Below are positions 1 through 7,954 of a stretch of 44,088 nucleotides of DNA, in pieces. Positions within the stretch are counted from its first letter, which is position 1, and each line of letters begins with the position of its first letter. Origin of the DNA: CAYPZL01 sp964415045 (GTDB lineage Bacteria; Planctomycetota; Phycisphaerae; Sedimentisphaerales; Anaerobacaceae); assembly GCA_964415045.1 (NCBI GenBank), contig CAYPZL010000021.1:1-44088 (forward strand). The letters run 5' to 3'. The position numbers and the translations under genes were made by a program. The notes below the pieces were generated by a model. That model made no database searches. It saw nothing but the letters and a program-made list of their open reading frames with translations, and had not been told where the DNA came from.

Positions 1-57
1 AAACCCAAACCGCCATCAAAAACTCAGATTTTTCACCCGCGCCGAAAGGACACGCAA

Positions 58-131
58 TAGCGGGGGGAGGATTCGAACCTCCGACCTCCGGGTTATGGGC
101 CCGACGAGCTACCAGACTGCTCTACCCCGCG
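58..131 (-). tRNA. Initiator tRNA-fMet (CAT)
   Basis: The reverse strand folds into a cloverleaf very close to E. coli tRNA-fMet. The acceptor strand begins CGCGGGG. The D-arm has A11 opposite U24. The anticodon stem carries the three consecutive G-C pairs of initiators, and the T-arm has loop TTCGAAT. The first acceptor pair is unpaired (C1 opposite U72), as expected for formylation, although E. coli has C1/A72. The discriminator is A73 and CCA is not encoded. The anticodon loop reads CCCATAA, so position 33 is C where bacterial tRNAs have U. It lies 126 bp after the HIT gene, at the downstream end of the large block. Confidence 0.93.
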
Positions 132-215
132 ATCAATTCATCGCGATCGGCTGGGCCGCACAGCGATCTCTCCGATTCAACGGAACATACGCGTGCCCAA
201 CCATCATATTGCCAG

Positions 216-244
216 AAAATACCACAGTTCTTGCCGCCGATCAA
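216..244 (-). promoter_or_regulatory. Candidate sigma-70 promoter for initiator tRNA
   Basis: On the minus strand TTGATC (239-244) is followed after exactly 17 nt by TATTTT (216-221), about 85 nt before the tRNA 5' end. The hexamers match the consensus only in part, so this rests on spacing and position. No clear intrinsic terminator lies between the HIT gene and this site, so the tRNA may also be reached by read-through. Confidence 0.35.
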
Positions 245-257
245 GAGAAAGAAGCAA

Positions 258-671
258 CTATTTCAAATTCTTGCGAATCTCTTCGGCCAGCTCTTCCAAT
301 CGGCCCGGCTCGTATTCAAATGACGGCCACTGGGTGAAGACGCCGTCGTTTGCCTTTCGTGGAATCACGTGAAAGTGCAGATGCTCCACAAGCTGCCCGG
401 CAGCCCGGCCGTTGTTGCTCAAAACATTATACCCATCGGCCCCCATCGCCTGCGCCACGGCACCGGCGATCTTGCCCAGAGACGAGGCGACCCGGGCCAA
501 AACAGCCGGATCACATTCATGAATCCTAGCACAATGCTCCTTGGGAATAACGAGGCAATGACCGTCGCTGACGGGGCCAATATCGAGGAACGCAAGCACT
601 ACTTCGTCTTCATACACCCTGGCTACGGGTATCTCCCCCTTCACCATTTTGCAGAACACACAGCCATCCAT
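258..671 (-). CDS. HIT-family nucleotide hydrolase/transferase (HINT-like)
   Basis: A 137-residue histidine-triad protein, the usual length for bacterial HINT proteins. It begins MDGCVFCKMVKGEIP and carries the active-site motif HLHFHV near residues 110-115. These proteins cleave phosphoramidate bonds on nucleotides such as AMP-lysine, and the central histidine of the triad is the nucleophile; the physiological substrate cannot be read from sequence. An upstream in-frame extension (to 788) is arginine-rich, overlaps rplQ and does not resemble the family, so the ATG at 671 is preferred. It starts 31 bp after the end of rplQ and is probably the last protein gene of the operon. The family assignment is secure; the link to translation is only positional. 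Confidence 0.9.
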   Translation of the reverse strand: MDGCVFCKMVKGEIPVARVYEDEVVLAFLDIGPVSDGHCLVIPKEHCARIHECDPAVLARVASSLGKIAGAVAQAMGADGYNVLSNNGRAAGQLVEHLHFHVIPRKANDGVFTQWPSFEYEPGRLEELAEEIRKNLK

Positions 672-702
672 GCTTGCGGCTTCCCCGTATCCTTCGGCGT
701 CG

Positions 703-1320
703 TTACTCTTTCTTCTCCGCCTCTTCTTCCGGCTTCTCTTCCCCGCCCCCGGCCTGTTCCTCAGCCGGGGCCGCCTCGACAGCGGCATTCTCCGTATCCG
801 GTGTTTCCGGGGCCTCTTCCGCCTCCGCAGCGACCGCTACCTTCGGCTCCGCCGTTTCCTTGCGTTTCTTGCGTGCCCGTCTCTTCGTGGAGCGTTTCTT
901 TTCCTTCTTCACGGGCTCGTCTTCACCGAGGAGCTGGAGCAGAACAAGCTCTCCATTGTCGCCCAGTCGCCTGAGCGAGAGGCGGATGATCCTGGTGTAA
1001 CCGCCGGGGCGGTCGAGGTAACGGGGTCCCAGCTCGCTGAACAGTTTGGCAATGACCGTACCCTTCCGGACCGGCTCGCCATCCTCGTATGCAAAGATAT
1101 CGCGGTTCCCGAGCAGTGCGATCGCCCGGCGCCGGTGCTGAAGCTGCCCCTTCTTGGCCAGCGTGATCAGCTTCTCGACAAAGGGCTTAACCTCTTTCGC
1201 CTTCTGGATCGTCGTCGAAATGGTCTCATGCTCGATGAGCGACTGGGCCAGATTTCGGCGTAGCGCCACTCGATGCTCTGAGGTTCTGCTCAATCGACGC
1301 CCTGCAACTCTATGACGCAT
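703..1320 (-). CDS. rplQ: 50S ribosomal protein L17
   Basis: Large-subunit protein L17, 205 residues against about 120-130 in most bacteria. The N-terminal portion (start MRHRVAGRRLSR, with the typical ALLGNRDIF and GGYTRIIRL-like segments) is conventional. After about residue 125 comes a lysine/arginine-rich stretch, then an Ala/Glu-rich acidic tail ending EEEAEKKE, probably disordered. An in-frame codon at 1329 is possible, but the ATG at 1320 matches the family start and has a GAGGGAT Shine-Dalgarno upstream. It follows rpoA as in the classical alpha operon. Confidence 0.96.
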   Translation of the reverse strand: MRHRVAGRRLSRTSEHRVALRRNLAQSLIEHETISTTIQKAKEVKPFVEKLITLAKKGQLQHRRRAIALLGNRDIFAYEDGEPVRKGTVIAKLFSELGPRYLDRPGGYTRIIRLSLRRLGDNGELVLLQLLGEDEPVKKEKKRSTKRRARKKRKETAEPKVAVAAEAEEAPETPDTENAAVEAAPAEEQAGGGEEKPEEEAEKKE

Positions 1321-1376
1321 ATACCACAATCCCTCTTATTTTCGAGATTCTCTAAGTTCTCTACGTCCAAACAATA

Positions 1377-2375
1377 TCAGTCAACGTCCGCCATGCCCAG
1401 GGAGAGATCGACGTCAGCCAGCTTGCGCTTGATCTCACGAAGCGAGGTCTTGCCGAAGCTGCGGATTTTCAACAGATCCGCCTCGGTCATCTGGACGAGC
1501 TGGCGAACCGTTTCCACCTTTGCCGACTCCAGGCAGTTGCTGGCCCTGACGGACAACTCCAGCTCCTGAATCGGCGTATTGAGCTTGGCTTCCAGCTCTT
1601 CGTCGACCTTCTTCTGCGGCACTTCGCGCGGGACCTCCCCGGCCACGGTCTCCTCGCCCAATTCGAAGTACTGCACGAAAGGATTCATATGTTTTCGCAG
1701 AATCTTCCCTGCTTCGACGAGGGCCATTTCCGGTGAAATTGTGCCGTTGGTCCAGATCTCCAGAATCAGCTTGTCGTAGTTGGTGCGCTGCCCGACGCGT
1801 GTGTTCTCCGTGGTGTAGCGAACGCGCGTCACCGGGGAATACACGGCGTCCAGATGAATGCGCCCGATTTCCTGGTCAAAGCGGTCCGCATCGGCGATTC
1901 TCTCGGCCACGGGCACGTACCCGCGTCCGTTTTCAACCACCATTTCCATCTCGAACTTCGTGTTCTCGGTCAACGTGGCCAGAACCGCATCCTTGCTGAT
2001 CACCTCGATAGCAGGGTCGGCGACGATATCCGCAGCCGTAACCACACCGGCCTTCTTGGCCGAGACCGTCATCGTCTTGGGCCCTTCACCCTGTAAGCGA
2101 ATGACCAGACTCTTCACATTCAGTACGATATCCGTCGTATCCTCCATCACACCGGCGATGGAGGTAAATTCGTGGTCCACTCCTGCGATTTTGATCGACG
2201 TGATCGCGCTGCCTTCCAGCGAAGAGAGCAGCACGCGCCTGAGACTGTTGCCCACCGTCGTGCCAAAGCCGCGTTCGAACGGTTCCACGAAAAACCGGCC
2301 GTACTTCTCCGTCGAAATTACGGCATCTTTTTCAACACGAGTCGGCAACTCTAAACCGCGCCATGTAACTCGCAT
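1377..2375 (-). CDS. rpoA: DNA-directed RNA polymerase subunit alpha
   Basis: The 332-residue alpha subunit, which nucleates core polymerase assembly. The N-terminal dimerisation domain shows FVEPFERGFGTTVGNSLRRVLLSSLEG (cited in pieces: ERGFGTTVGNSLRR at about 35-48). The C-terminal domain contains IQELELSVRASNCL and the helix-hairpin-helix IRSFGKTSLREIKRKL, used for UP-element and activator contact. The ATG at 2375 is chosen because GGAGG lies 6 nt before it; an upstream in-frame start at 2396 has no good site. It sits between rpsD and rplQ, the usual alpha-operon order. Its presence fits the A/T-rich UP-like tract seen before the tuf promoter. Confidence 0.97.
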   Translation of the reverse strand: MRVTWRGLELPTRVEKDAVISTEKYGRFFVEPFERGFGTTVGNSLRRVLLSSLEGSAITSIKIAGVDHEFTSIAGVMEDTTDIVLNVKSLVIRLQGEGPKTMTVSAKKAGVVTAADIVADPAIEVISKDAVLATLTENTKFEMEMVVENGRGYVPVAERIADADRFDQEIGRIHLDAVYSPVTRVRYTTENTRVGQRTNYDKLILEIWTNGTISPEMALVEAGKILRKHMNPFVQYFELGEETVAGEVPREVPQKKVDEELEAKLNTPIQELELSVRASNCLESAKVETVRQLVQMTEADLLKIRSFGKTSLREIKRKLADVDLSLGMADVD

Positions 2376-2476
2376 ATGGGCCTCCGAACTGAACATTCAT
2401 CCCTAAAGGACACAGCACGACGCAAATCCCCCCGCGTCGGCTGCGCATTTCGAATCCGTATTCCAGGTCTCCGAGT

Positions 2477-3109
2477 TTACCTCGAACAGAACTCCACCAC
2501 CAGTTGCTCTTCGACGGGGATCTGCACGTCTTCGCGTGCCGGCAAGGCGACCACCGTAGCGGCCGGTCTTTCCCGGTCCAGTTGCAGCCAGCCCTGCGTG
2601 GTGAAATTCGGGTTACTCTCCAGTTGCTCTTTCACCCGTTTCACGCTCTTCTCGGAGTCCTTTACGCCTATTTTATCACCAATACGTATGGTGTAATCGC
2701 TAACGTCCACCTTCCGCCCGTTGACATGAACGTGGCCGTGGGAAATAAGCTGCCGCGCGGCTTTGCGCGAGGGAGCGAAATTAAGTTTGTAGACGACGTT
2801 ATCCAGGCGTCTCTCCAGCAGTTGCAGGAGGTTCTCGCCGGTATTGCCCTTCAGGCGTTCGGCTTCATGGAAATACCGCATGAATTGCCGCTCGTACACA
2901 CCGTAGTACCGTTTGATTTTTTGCTTCTCGCGCAAGCGCACGCCGTATTCGCTTAGCCGCGATCGCCGCCAGCCATGCATACCCGGCGCCAGATTCCGCT
3001 GCCTTCGTTCGACCTGGCACTTGGCGGTTTCGCACTTCATGCCCTTCAGGAACAGCTTCATTCCCTCACGACGGCATTGTTTGCACGATGGACCGAGATA
3101 ACGTCCCAT
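2477..3109 (-). CDS. rpsD: 30S ribosomal protein S4 (zinc-binding form)
   Basis: The 210-residue S4 protein, which binds 16S rRNA early in small-subunit assembly and in many bacteria represses its own operon. The N-terminus holds four cysteines (C9, C12, C26, C31) in the spacing of the zinc-binding S4 form, which several lineages have lost. The S4 RNA-binding domain is seen in the second half (LDNVVYKLNFAPSRKAARQL, then HGHVHVNGRKVDVSDY). It starts 36 bp after rpsK and ends 101 bp before rpoA. Whether it regulates this operon cannot be told from the sequence. Confidence 0.97.
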   Translation of the reverse strand: MGRYLGPSCKQCRREGMKLFLKGMKCETAKCQVERRQRNLAPGMHGWRRSRLSEYGVRLREKQKIKRYYGVYERQFMRYFHEAERLKGNTGENLLQLLERRLDNVVYKLNFAPSRKAARQLISHGHVHVNGRKVDVSDYTIRIGDKIGVKDSEKSVKRVKEQLESNPNFTTQGWLQLDRERPAATVVALPAREDVQIPVEEQLVVEFCSR

Positions 3110-3145
3110 ATTAACACATCTCCTCTGAGTCCTGGGAGTATTCGA

Positions 3146-3526
3146 CTACACTCTTCTACGTTTCGGAGGCCGACAGCCATTGTGCGGCAGCGGCGTCACA
3201 TCCTCGATGGAGGTGATTCGCAAGCCCGCCGCCTGCATGGCGGAAATGGCGGATTCCCGACCCGAACCCGGGCCCTTCACCTTGATTTCGACCTCGCGAA
3301 CGCCGTTGCGCATGGCCACGTTGGCACAGTTCTGCGCGGCCTGTTGCGCGGCAAAGGGCGTGCTCTTGCGAGAGCCCTTGAAGCCCACACAACCGGCCGA
3401 ACTGGCACAGATCGTGTCGCCGTCCACGTCCGTGATCGTGATGACCGTATTGTTGAAGGTCGCCTTGATATGCACGATCGCTCGAACCACGTTTCTTCTG
3501 ACTCTACGTTTTGTCCCTTTTGCCAT
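3146..3526 (-). CDS. rpsK: 30S ribosomal protein S11
   Basis: The 126-residue S11 protein of the small-subunit platform, normal in length. Diagnostic segments include VHIKATFNNTVITITD, the GFKGSRKSTPFAAQQAA block and the conserved C-terminus DVTPLPHNGCRPPKRRRV. The start MAKGTKRRVRR is typical. It lies between rpsM (83 bp upstream) and rpsD (36 bp downstream), the standard alpha-operon order, and is almost certainly co-transcribed with them. Confidence 0.97.
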   Translation of the reverse strand: MAKGTKRRVRRNVVRAIVHIKATFNNTVITITDVDGDTICASSAGCVGFKGSRKSTPFAAQQAAQNCANVAMRNGVREVEIKVKGPGSGRESAISAMQAAGLRITSIEDVTPLPHNGCRPPKRRRV

Positions 3527-3609
3527 CTGTTTCTCTTATCGTATTTGAGTACGTATTTTGCGGTATCTGTCAGCCGTTGACCCTGCTGGGCGGGGGAGGC
3601 GTCCGGCCG

Positions 3610-3993
3610 TTATCGCTTCTCCTTGACACCCTTCTTGCCGGCCACGGTTTTCCGGGGTCCCTTGCGGGTCCGGGCATTGCTCTGCGTGCATTGTCCGCGC
3701 ACCGGCAAACCCCTTCGATGCCGGATTCCCCGATAGCAGCCGATATCGCGAAGCCGGGCGATGTTCTGCGCCACCTGCCGCCGAAGCTGACCTCCGATGA
3801 TGTAGTTGCGATCGATGATCTGCGTGATTCGGCTCAACTCGTCTTCGCTGAGCTTCCCGGCTTTTGTCATCTCCTCGATTCGCGCTTCCTTGAGGATTTG
3901 CTCCGACGTATACCTGCCAATCCCCGGTATATACGTCAGCGAAATCCAGATCGATTTATTGTCCGGAATATCGATACCCACTATACGCGGCAT
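3610..3993 (-). CDS. rpsM: 30S ribosomal protein S13
   Basis: The 127-residue S13 protein of the small-subunit head, which contacts L5 and tRNA across the subunit interface. It starts MPRIVGIDIPDNKSIWISLTYIPGIG and has a basic C-terminal tail (RGQCTQSNARTRKGPRK) that approaches the P-site tRNA. The first half carries the helix-hairpin-helix YIPGIGRYTSEQIL. It follows rpmJ by 59 bp and precedes rpsK. Length and order are standard. Confidence 0.97.
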   Translation of the reverse strand: MPRIVGIDIPDNKSIWISLTYIPGIGRYTSEQILKEARIEEMTKAGKLSEDELSRITQIIDRNYIIGGQLRRQVAQNIARLRDIGCYRGIRHRRGLPVRGQCTQSNARTRKGPRKTVAGKKGVKEKR

Positions 3994-4052
3994 ATTGCTG
4001 TCCTTCTAACGATGATTTCCACTCGATACGTTCAGCTTGGATCCCCAGCGGC

Positions 4053-4166
4053 TCACCCCTGGCGCTGCTTGTGTCGGGGGTTGGAACAGATCACCCGCAC
4101 TACGCCTTTTCGGCGTACGATCTTGCAGTTTTCACAAATACGTTTTACCGAGCTTCTTACCTTCAT
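4053..4166 (-). CDS. rpmJ: 50S ribosomal protein L36
   Basis: A 37-residue gene found by translating the gap between infA and rpsM. It reads MKVRSSVKRICENCKIV, then RRKGVVRVICSNPRHKQRQG, the exact usual length of L36. The zinc ligands are all present: C11, C14, C27 and H32. L36 is a small zinc-ribbon protein near the base of the large subunit. Its place between infA and rpsM is the classical spc/alpha junction. This is the zinc-dependent form of L36. Confidence 0.96.
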   Translation of the reverse strand: MKVRSSVKRICENCKIVRRKGVVRVICSNPRHKQRQG

Positions 4167-4229
4167 ATCCAGTCCTACGCTTTGGCAGCGTCCTGCCTCT
4201 GTATCACGTCGAATTCATTCGCCCCGGCC

Positions 4230-4445
4230 TTAGTGGCGAAGCACAATCCGGCCTCTGTTCAGGTCGTACGGAGACATTTCCACGGTGACCATATCTCCCG
4301 GGAGAATACGAATAAAATTCATTCGCATCTTGCCGGAAACATGGGTCAGCACCTTGTGCCCGTTCTCCAGCTCGACCCTGAACATGGCGTTAGGCAGGGC
4401 TTCGATCACTTTTGCTTGCAGCCGTATTGCGTCTTTCTTCGCCAT
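4230..4445 (-). CDS. infA: Translation initiation factor IF-1
   Basis: The 71-residue IF-1, a single S1-type OB-fold that occupies the A-site region of the 30S subunit during initiation and helps IF-2 and IF-3. Diagnostic segments are VIEALPNAMFRVELENGH, HVSGKMRMNFIRILPGD and the terminal DLNRGRIVLRH. Length matches the family. It lies between map and rpmJ, as in Gram-positive spc operons rather than in E. coli, where infA is elsewhere. Confidence 0.97.
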   Translation of the reverse strand: MAKKDAIRLQAKVIEALPNAMFRVELENGHKVLTHVSGKMRMNFIRILPGDMVTVEMSPYDLNRGRIVLRH

Positions 4446-4551
4446 GAAAACCGATCATTCCACCAACACGTCAAACTGCCGCCGGCAGACCCAAGCCGCC
4501 GTACCCAACGACAGTTCAATCTCTTCGCCAGATACCCTTTTTTCCCGTTCG

Positions 4552-5334
4552 TCACTCTTTCCTTGTCAGAATTTCACAGCCGCCCTTGACCACCGCGATC
4601 GTGTGCTCAAAGTGCGCCGAGCACGAACCGTCGCGGGTCACCACGGTCCAGCCGTTGGCCAGCGTGCGAACGGCGCGGCGACCGGCATTGACCATCGGCT
4701 CCACCGCCATCACCATCCCCTCGGCCAACACAATATCGTTCGCCAGCAAATCCTCGTTGACAAAGTTCGGAACCTTCGGCTCCTCATGCATTTCCGTGCC
4801 GATTCCGTGCCCGACGAAATCCCGTACGACCGAAAAGCCGGCCGCTTCAGCACAGCGCTGCATCTTTCCGGCGACCTGGCTCCATCGCACACCGGGCCTG
4901 ACCTGCTCTACCGCAATGCCCAGCACCCGGCGGGTCGTGTCGAGGAGCCGACGCCTGTCCTCAGAAATCCTTCCCACGGGGATCGTCACAGCCGCGTCCC
5001 CGCAATACCCATTCAAGCGGACCCCGAAATCGACGCTCAGCACATCGCCTTCGCGGAGCACGGCCCTCTTCGAAGGAATCCCGTGGACGACCTCCTCGTT
5101 GATCGAGGCACAAATAGCTCCCGGAAACGGCTGGCGCGCCTGCGGGCTGCGGACTCCCTTGAAAAGCGTTTCCGCACCGGCCGCGGCCGTCATCTGCGAA
5201 GCAACCTCGTCCAAGTGAGCCGTCGTAACCCCCGGCTCCGCAATCTCCTGCAATTTTGAAAGAACAGCGGCTACAACAGCTCCTGCCCGACGCATCAAGT
5301 CAATCTCTCTTCGGCTCCGAAGCTTTATAGCCAT
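4552..5334 (-). CDS. map: Methionine aminopeptidase, type I
   Basis: A 260-residue cytoplasmic metalloprotease that removes the initiator methionine from nascent proteins whose second residue is small. The pita-bread fold is recognisable, and all five metal ligands are present: D102 (VDFGV), D113 (GYCGDAAV), H176 (GHGIG), E212 (VEPMV) and E243 (HFEHT). The substrate-site histidine H84 (VVHGIP) is also kept. There is no N-terminal zinc-finger or linker extension, so it is the short bacterial form. It lies between adk and infA, the order seen in many bacteria, which couples peptide maturation to ribosomal protein synthesis. Confidence 0.97.
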   Translation of the reverse strand: MAIKLRSRREIDLMRRAGAVVAAVLSKLQEIAEPGVTTAHLDEVASQMTAAAGAETLFKGVRSPQARQPFPGAICASINEEVVHGIPSKRAVLREGDVLSVDFGVRLNGYCGDAAVTIPVGRISEDRRRLLDTTRRVLGIAVEQVRPGVRWSQVAGKMQRCAEAAGFSVVRDFVGHGIGTEMHEEPKVPNFVNEDLLANDIVLAEGMVMAVEPMVNAGRRAVRTLANGWTVVTRDGSCSAHFEHTIAVVKGGCEILTRKE

Positions 5335-5385
5335 CGATACAACTTCATCATTCTTAGCGCGTCACCTACCTTCGCTGCGAGCAAT

Positions 5386-6039
5386 TCACTTTCTGGTAAG
5401 GACATCCAGCTTGTCAAATATCAAGGCGGCCACGTCATCGGGGTCTCCGTTGCCATCGATATCATGGACCGTTCCTTTGGCCTTGTAGTAGTCTACGACC
5501 GGTTTGGTTTGCTCATAATACGTACTCAGGCGATTTCGTACCACGTCTTCCGTATCATCCGGCCGGTGGACCAGGGCGGCGCCATCATGGTCGCACATCC
5601 CCTCCTCCTTGGGCGGCATGTTCTTGACGTGGTACACCGCACCGCACTTCGGACAACTCCTGCGCCCCGTAATGCGTTCCACCACGAGGTCGTCGTCCAC
5701 CTTCAGGTTGATCACGGTATCGAGCCCATTCTGATTCTCCGCCAGAGACGCGCCGAGCGCCTCGGCCTGATGCACCGTCCGCGGAAAACCGTCCAGGACA
5801 TAGCCTGCGTCACCCGCGTTCCCGATCGCCTTGCTCATCATTTCCACAATGAGCTCATCCGGAACCAGGGTGCCGCTGTCCATGTAGCTCTGCGCCTTCC
5901 GGCCCAGCTCGCTGCCCTCGGCCCTTTCGCGCCGCAGGATGTCGCCGCTGGACAGGTGCGTCACACCGTATCGCTCCACGATTCGCTTGCAGTGCGTTCC
6001 CTTACCGGCGCCCGGCGCACCCAGGATTATAATTCTCAT
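5386..6039 (-). CDS. adk: Adenylate kinase (zinc-lid form)
   Basis: A 217-residue adenylate kinase catalysing ATP + AMP to 2 ADP. The P-loop GAPGAGKGT spans residues 7-15, DGFPRT lies at 83-88, and the lid contains CPKC (129, 132), C149 and D152. This Cys3-Asp set binds zinc in the long form known from Bacillus. The ATG overlaps the secY stop codon in an ATGA junction (6036-6039), which indicates translational coupling. The secY-adk-map-infA order is common outside Proteobacteria. Confidence 0.97.
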   Translation of the reverse strand: MRIIILGAPGAGKGTHCKRIVERYGVTHLSSGDILRRERAEGSELGRKAQSYMDSGTLVPDELIVEMMSKAIGNAGDAGYVLDGFPRTVHQAEALGASLAENQNGLDTVINLKVDDDLVVERITGRRSCPKCGAVYHVKNMPPKEEGMCDHDGAALVHRPDDTEDVVRNRLSTYYEQTKPVVDYYKAKGTVHDIDGNGDPDDVAALIFDKLDVLTRK

Positions 6040-7385
6040 CCATACGCTCCTTTAATTCTGCCGGAAGAGGTGAAGCCGTCGTAGCTCCGCATCAGCAGGT
6101 TCGCCTCGATCTTCTGCACCAGATCCAGCGAGACGCTCACGACAATCAGAAGACCCGTTCCACCGAAGAACGTCGTGATGGTCCAGTCGATGCCCAATGA
6201 GTAGGACAGCACCGTCGGGATCACCGCGATGCCGGCCAGAAACGCGGCGCCGAAATACGTAATCCGAATCATCACCGTCTCAAGATACTCGGCGGTCCGA
6301 CGCCCGGGACGAAGCCCCGGAATGAAGCTGCCGGAATCCCGCAAGTTCTTTGCCATCTCTCTCGGCTGGAACTGAACCGTGACCCAGAAGTAGGCAAACA
6401 GGAAGATCAGCAGCATGTAGAGCACGTTGTACGTATACGAAGTCCCCCGCAGAGCCCCCAGGATGGTCATCCATACGACCGAATCCGGGAAGAGCCTCTG
6501 AATCTGCTCCACGATAATGGGCGGAAACATCATAAAACTGGACGCGAAGATGATCGGCATCACACCGCCGTGGTTGACCCGCAGCGGCAGGTAGTGCCGG
6601 GCCCCGCCATACATCCGCCGGCCCCGCATCTGCTTGGCCTGCTGGATCGGGATGCGCCTCTGGGCCTGGGTAATCAGAATGGCCCCGGCCACCACAGAGA
6701 CAAAGGCCGCCACCAGAAAAACGATCCGGGCCGGTCCGATACTGCCCGTCGATGCATCCATCGTCAAGTCAACACGCTTGAGCAACTCACGCATCGCCCA
6801 GGGCATTCGCGCGATGATCCCGGCCATAATGATCAAGCTGATTCCGTTGCCAATACCGTATTCATCGATCTGCTCGCCCAGCCACATCAGGAAGACCGTG
6901 CCCGCGGTCATTCCGACCACGCCCATGATCGTGGCCTGCACCCGCATGCCCGAGTAGGTGTAGGCCCCCAGCATCTTCATGTACATCATCGACTGGATGA
7001 AACAGATAAGCACCGTTAGATAGCGCGTGTACTCCTGAATCTTCTTATACCCCGTCTGCCCCTCCTGCCGCAGCTTTTTCAGCGCCGGGATGACCTCCCC
7101 GAGCAGCATGAGAATGATCGAAGCCGTGATATACGGCATGATCCCCAGGCCAAAGAGGCTGCTTCGGCTCAGCGTCCCCCCTGTGAAGATCTGCAGATAC
7201 TCGGCGGCCCGCCCCAGAGGGCTGTCCGTATCCCGCGTACCCACCGCGTCGGCGATGGCCTGCTGGTTGAATCCGGGGTTGGGAATATGAAAACCCACGC
7301 GATAGATGATCAGCAGCGCGACCGTAAACAGAATCTTATTCCGCAGGTCTCGGATTCTAAATATGTTGAAGACTGTGCCTATCAC
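6036..7385 (-). CDS. secY: Preprotein translocase subunit SecY
   Basis: The 449-residue central channel of the Sec translocon in the inner membrane, with about ten hydrophobic segments. Diagnostic motifs include FHIPNPG in the first periplasmic region, LGIMPYITASIILML, YGIGNGISLIIMAGI and the cytoplasmic loop NLRDSGSFIPGLRPGRRTAEYL, which contacts SecA and ribosomes. The length is slightly above the usual 430-440. Its partner SecE is encoded upstream in the same block; no secG is seen here. It follows rplO by 57 bp and is coupled to adk by a 4-bp overlap. Confidence 0.97.
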   Translation of the reverse strand: MIGTVFNIFRIRDLRNKILFTVALLIIYRVGFHIPNPGFNQQAIADAVGTRDTDSPLGRAAEYLQIFTGGTLSRSSLFGLGIMPYITASIILMLLGEVIPALKKLRQEGQTGYKKIQEYTRYLTVLICFIQSMMYMKMLGAYTYSGMRVQATIMGVVGMTAGTVFLMWLGEQIDEYGIGNGISLIIMAGIIARMPWAMRELLKRVDLTMDASTGSIGPARIVFLVAAFVSVVAGAILITQAQRRIPIQQAKQMRGRRMYGGARHYLPLRVNHGGVMPIIFASSFMMFPPIIVEQIQRLFPDSVVWMTILGALRGTSYTYNVLYMLLIFLFAYFWVTVQFQPREMAKNLRDSGSFIPGLRPGRRTAEYLETVMIRITYFGAAFLAGIAVIPTVLSYSLGIDWTITTFFGGTGLLIVVSVSLDLVQKIEANLLMRSYDGFTSSGRIKGAYG

Positions 7386-7442
7386 GTCACTATTCTCCGC
7401 AGAATGCGGGGCCTCTCGTTACTCTCTTGAGACCCAATCTCC

Positions 7443-7925
7443 TTACGCATGCTTCCGTTTCGCCGGTCTGCTCCTGGCGTCTTCTATGCGGGTGGCCGTT
7501 CCGCCACAACCGATGATCTTCTGCTCGGCCGTCTTGCTGAACTTGTGGGCGGCCACCTGCAGCCGTTTGGTCAGTTCGCCGTCTCCCAGAATCTTCACCT
7601 TGCTGCAGAGAGCGCAAACGAGCCCGGCCTGAGAAAGCTGCTCGACACCTACTTGCGCCCCATCATCAAACCGTTCCAACTGGGAGACGTTCACAACCTC
7701 AAAACGCGTGGCGAACTTCTTATTGTTGAAACCGCGCTTGGGCAGCCGTCTGAAGAGGGGCATCTGCCCACCCTCGCTGAGCGTGAGCAGGGTCGCTCCC
7801 GCCCGGCTCCGGCTGCCTTTGTGCCCCCGGCCACACGTCTTTCCGTGGCCCGTGCCCCGGCCTCTTCCGACCCGCTTGCGAGCCTTGTGTTTCCCTACGA
7901 CAGAAGTAATTTCATGACTTAGCAT
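7443..7925 (-). CDS. rplO: 50S ribosomal protein L15
   Basis: The 160-residue L15 protein, a core large-subunit protein with a long glycine/arginine-rich N-terminal extension that threads into 23S rRNA. Seen here are KARKRVGRGRGTGHGKTCGR, then GHKGSRSRAG and GGQMPLFRRLPKRGF. The globular half ends with an Arg/Lys-rich tail. It directly follows rpsE with only 29 bp between them. In most bacteria rpmD (L30) lies at this position, and there is no room for it here. Confidence 0.96.
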   Translation of the reverse strand: MLSHEITSVVGKHKARKRVGRGRGTGHGKTCGRGHKGSRSRAGATLLTLSEGGQMPLFRRLPKRGFNNKKFATRFEVVNVSQLERFDDGAQVGVEQLSQAGLVCALCSKVKILGDGELTKRLQVAAHKFSKTAEQKIIGCGGTATRIEDARSRPAKRKHA

Positions 7926-7954
7926 CTAAATCACCCAATTGGCCGTGCCTATCG

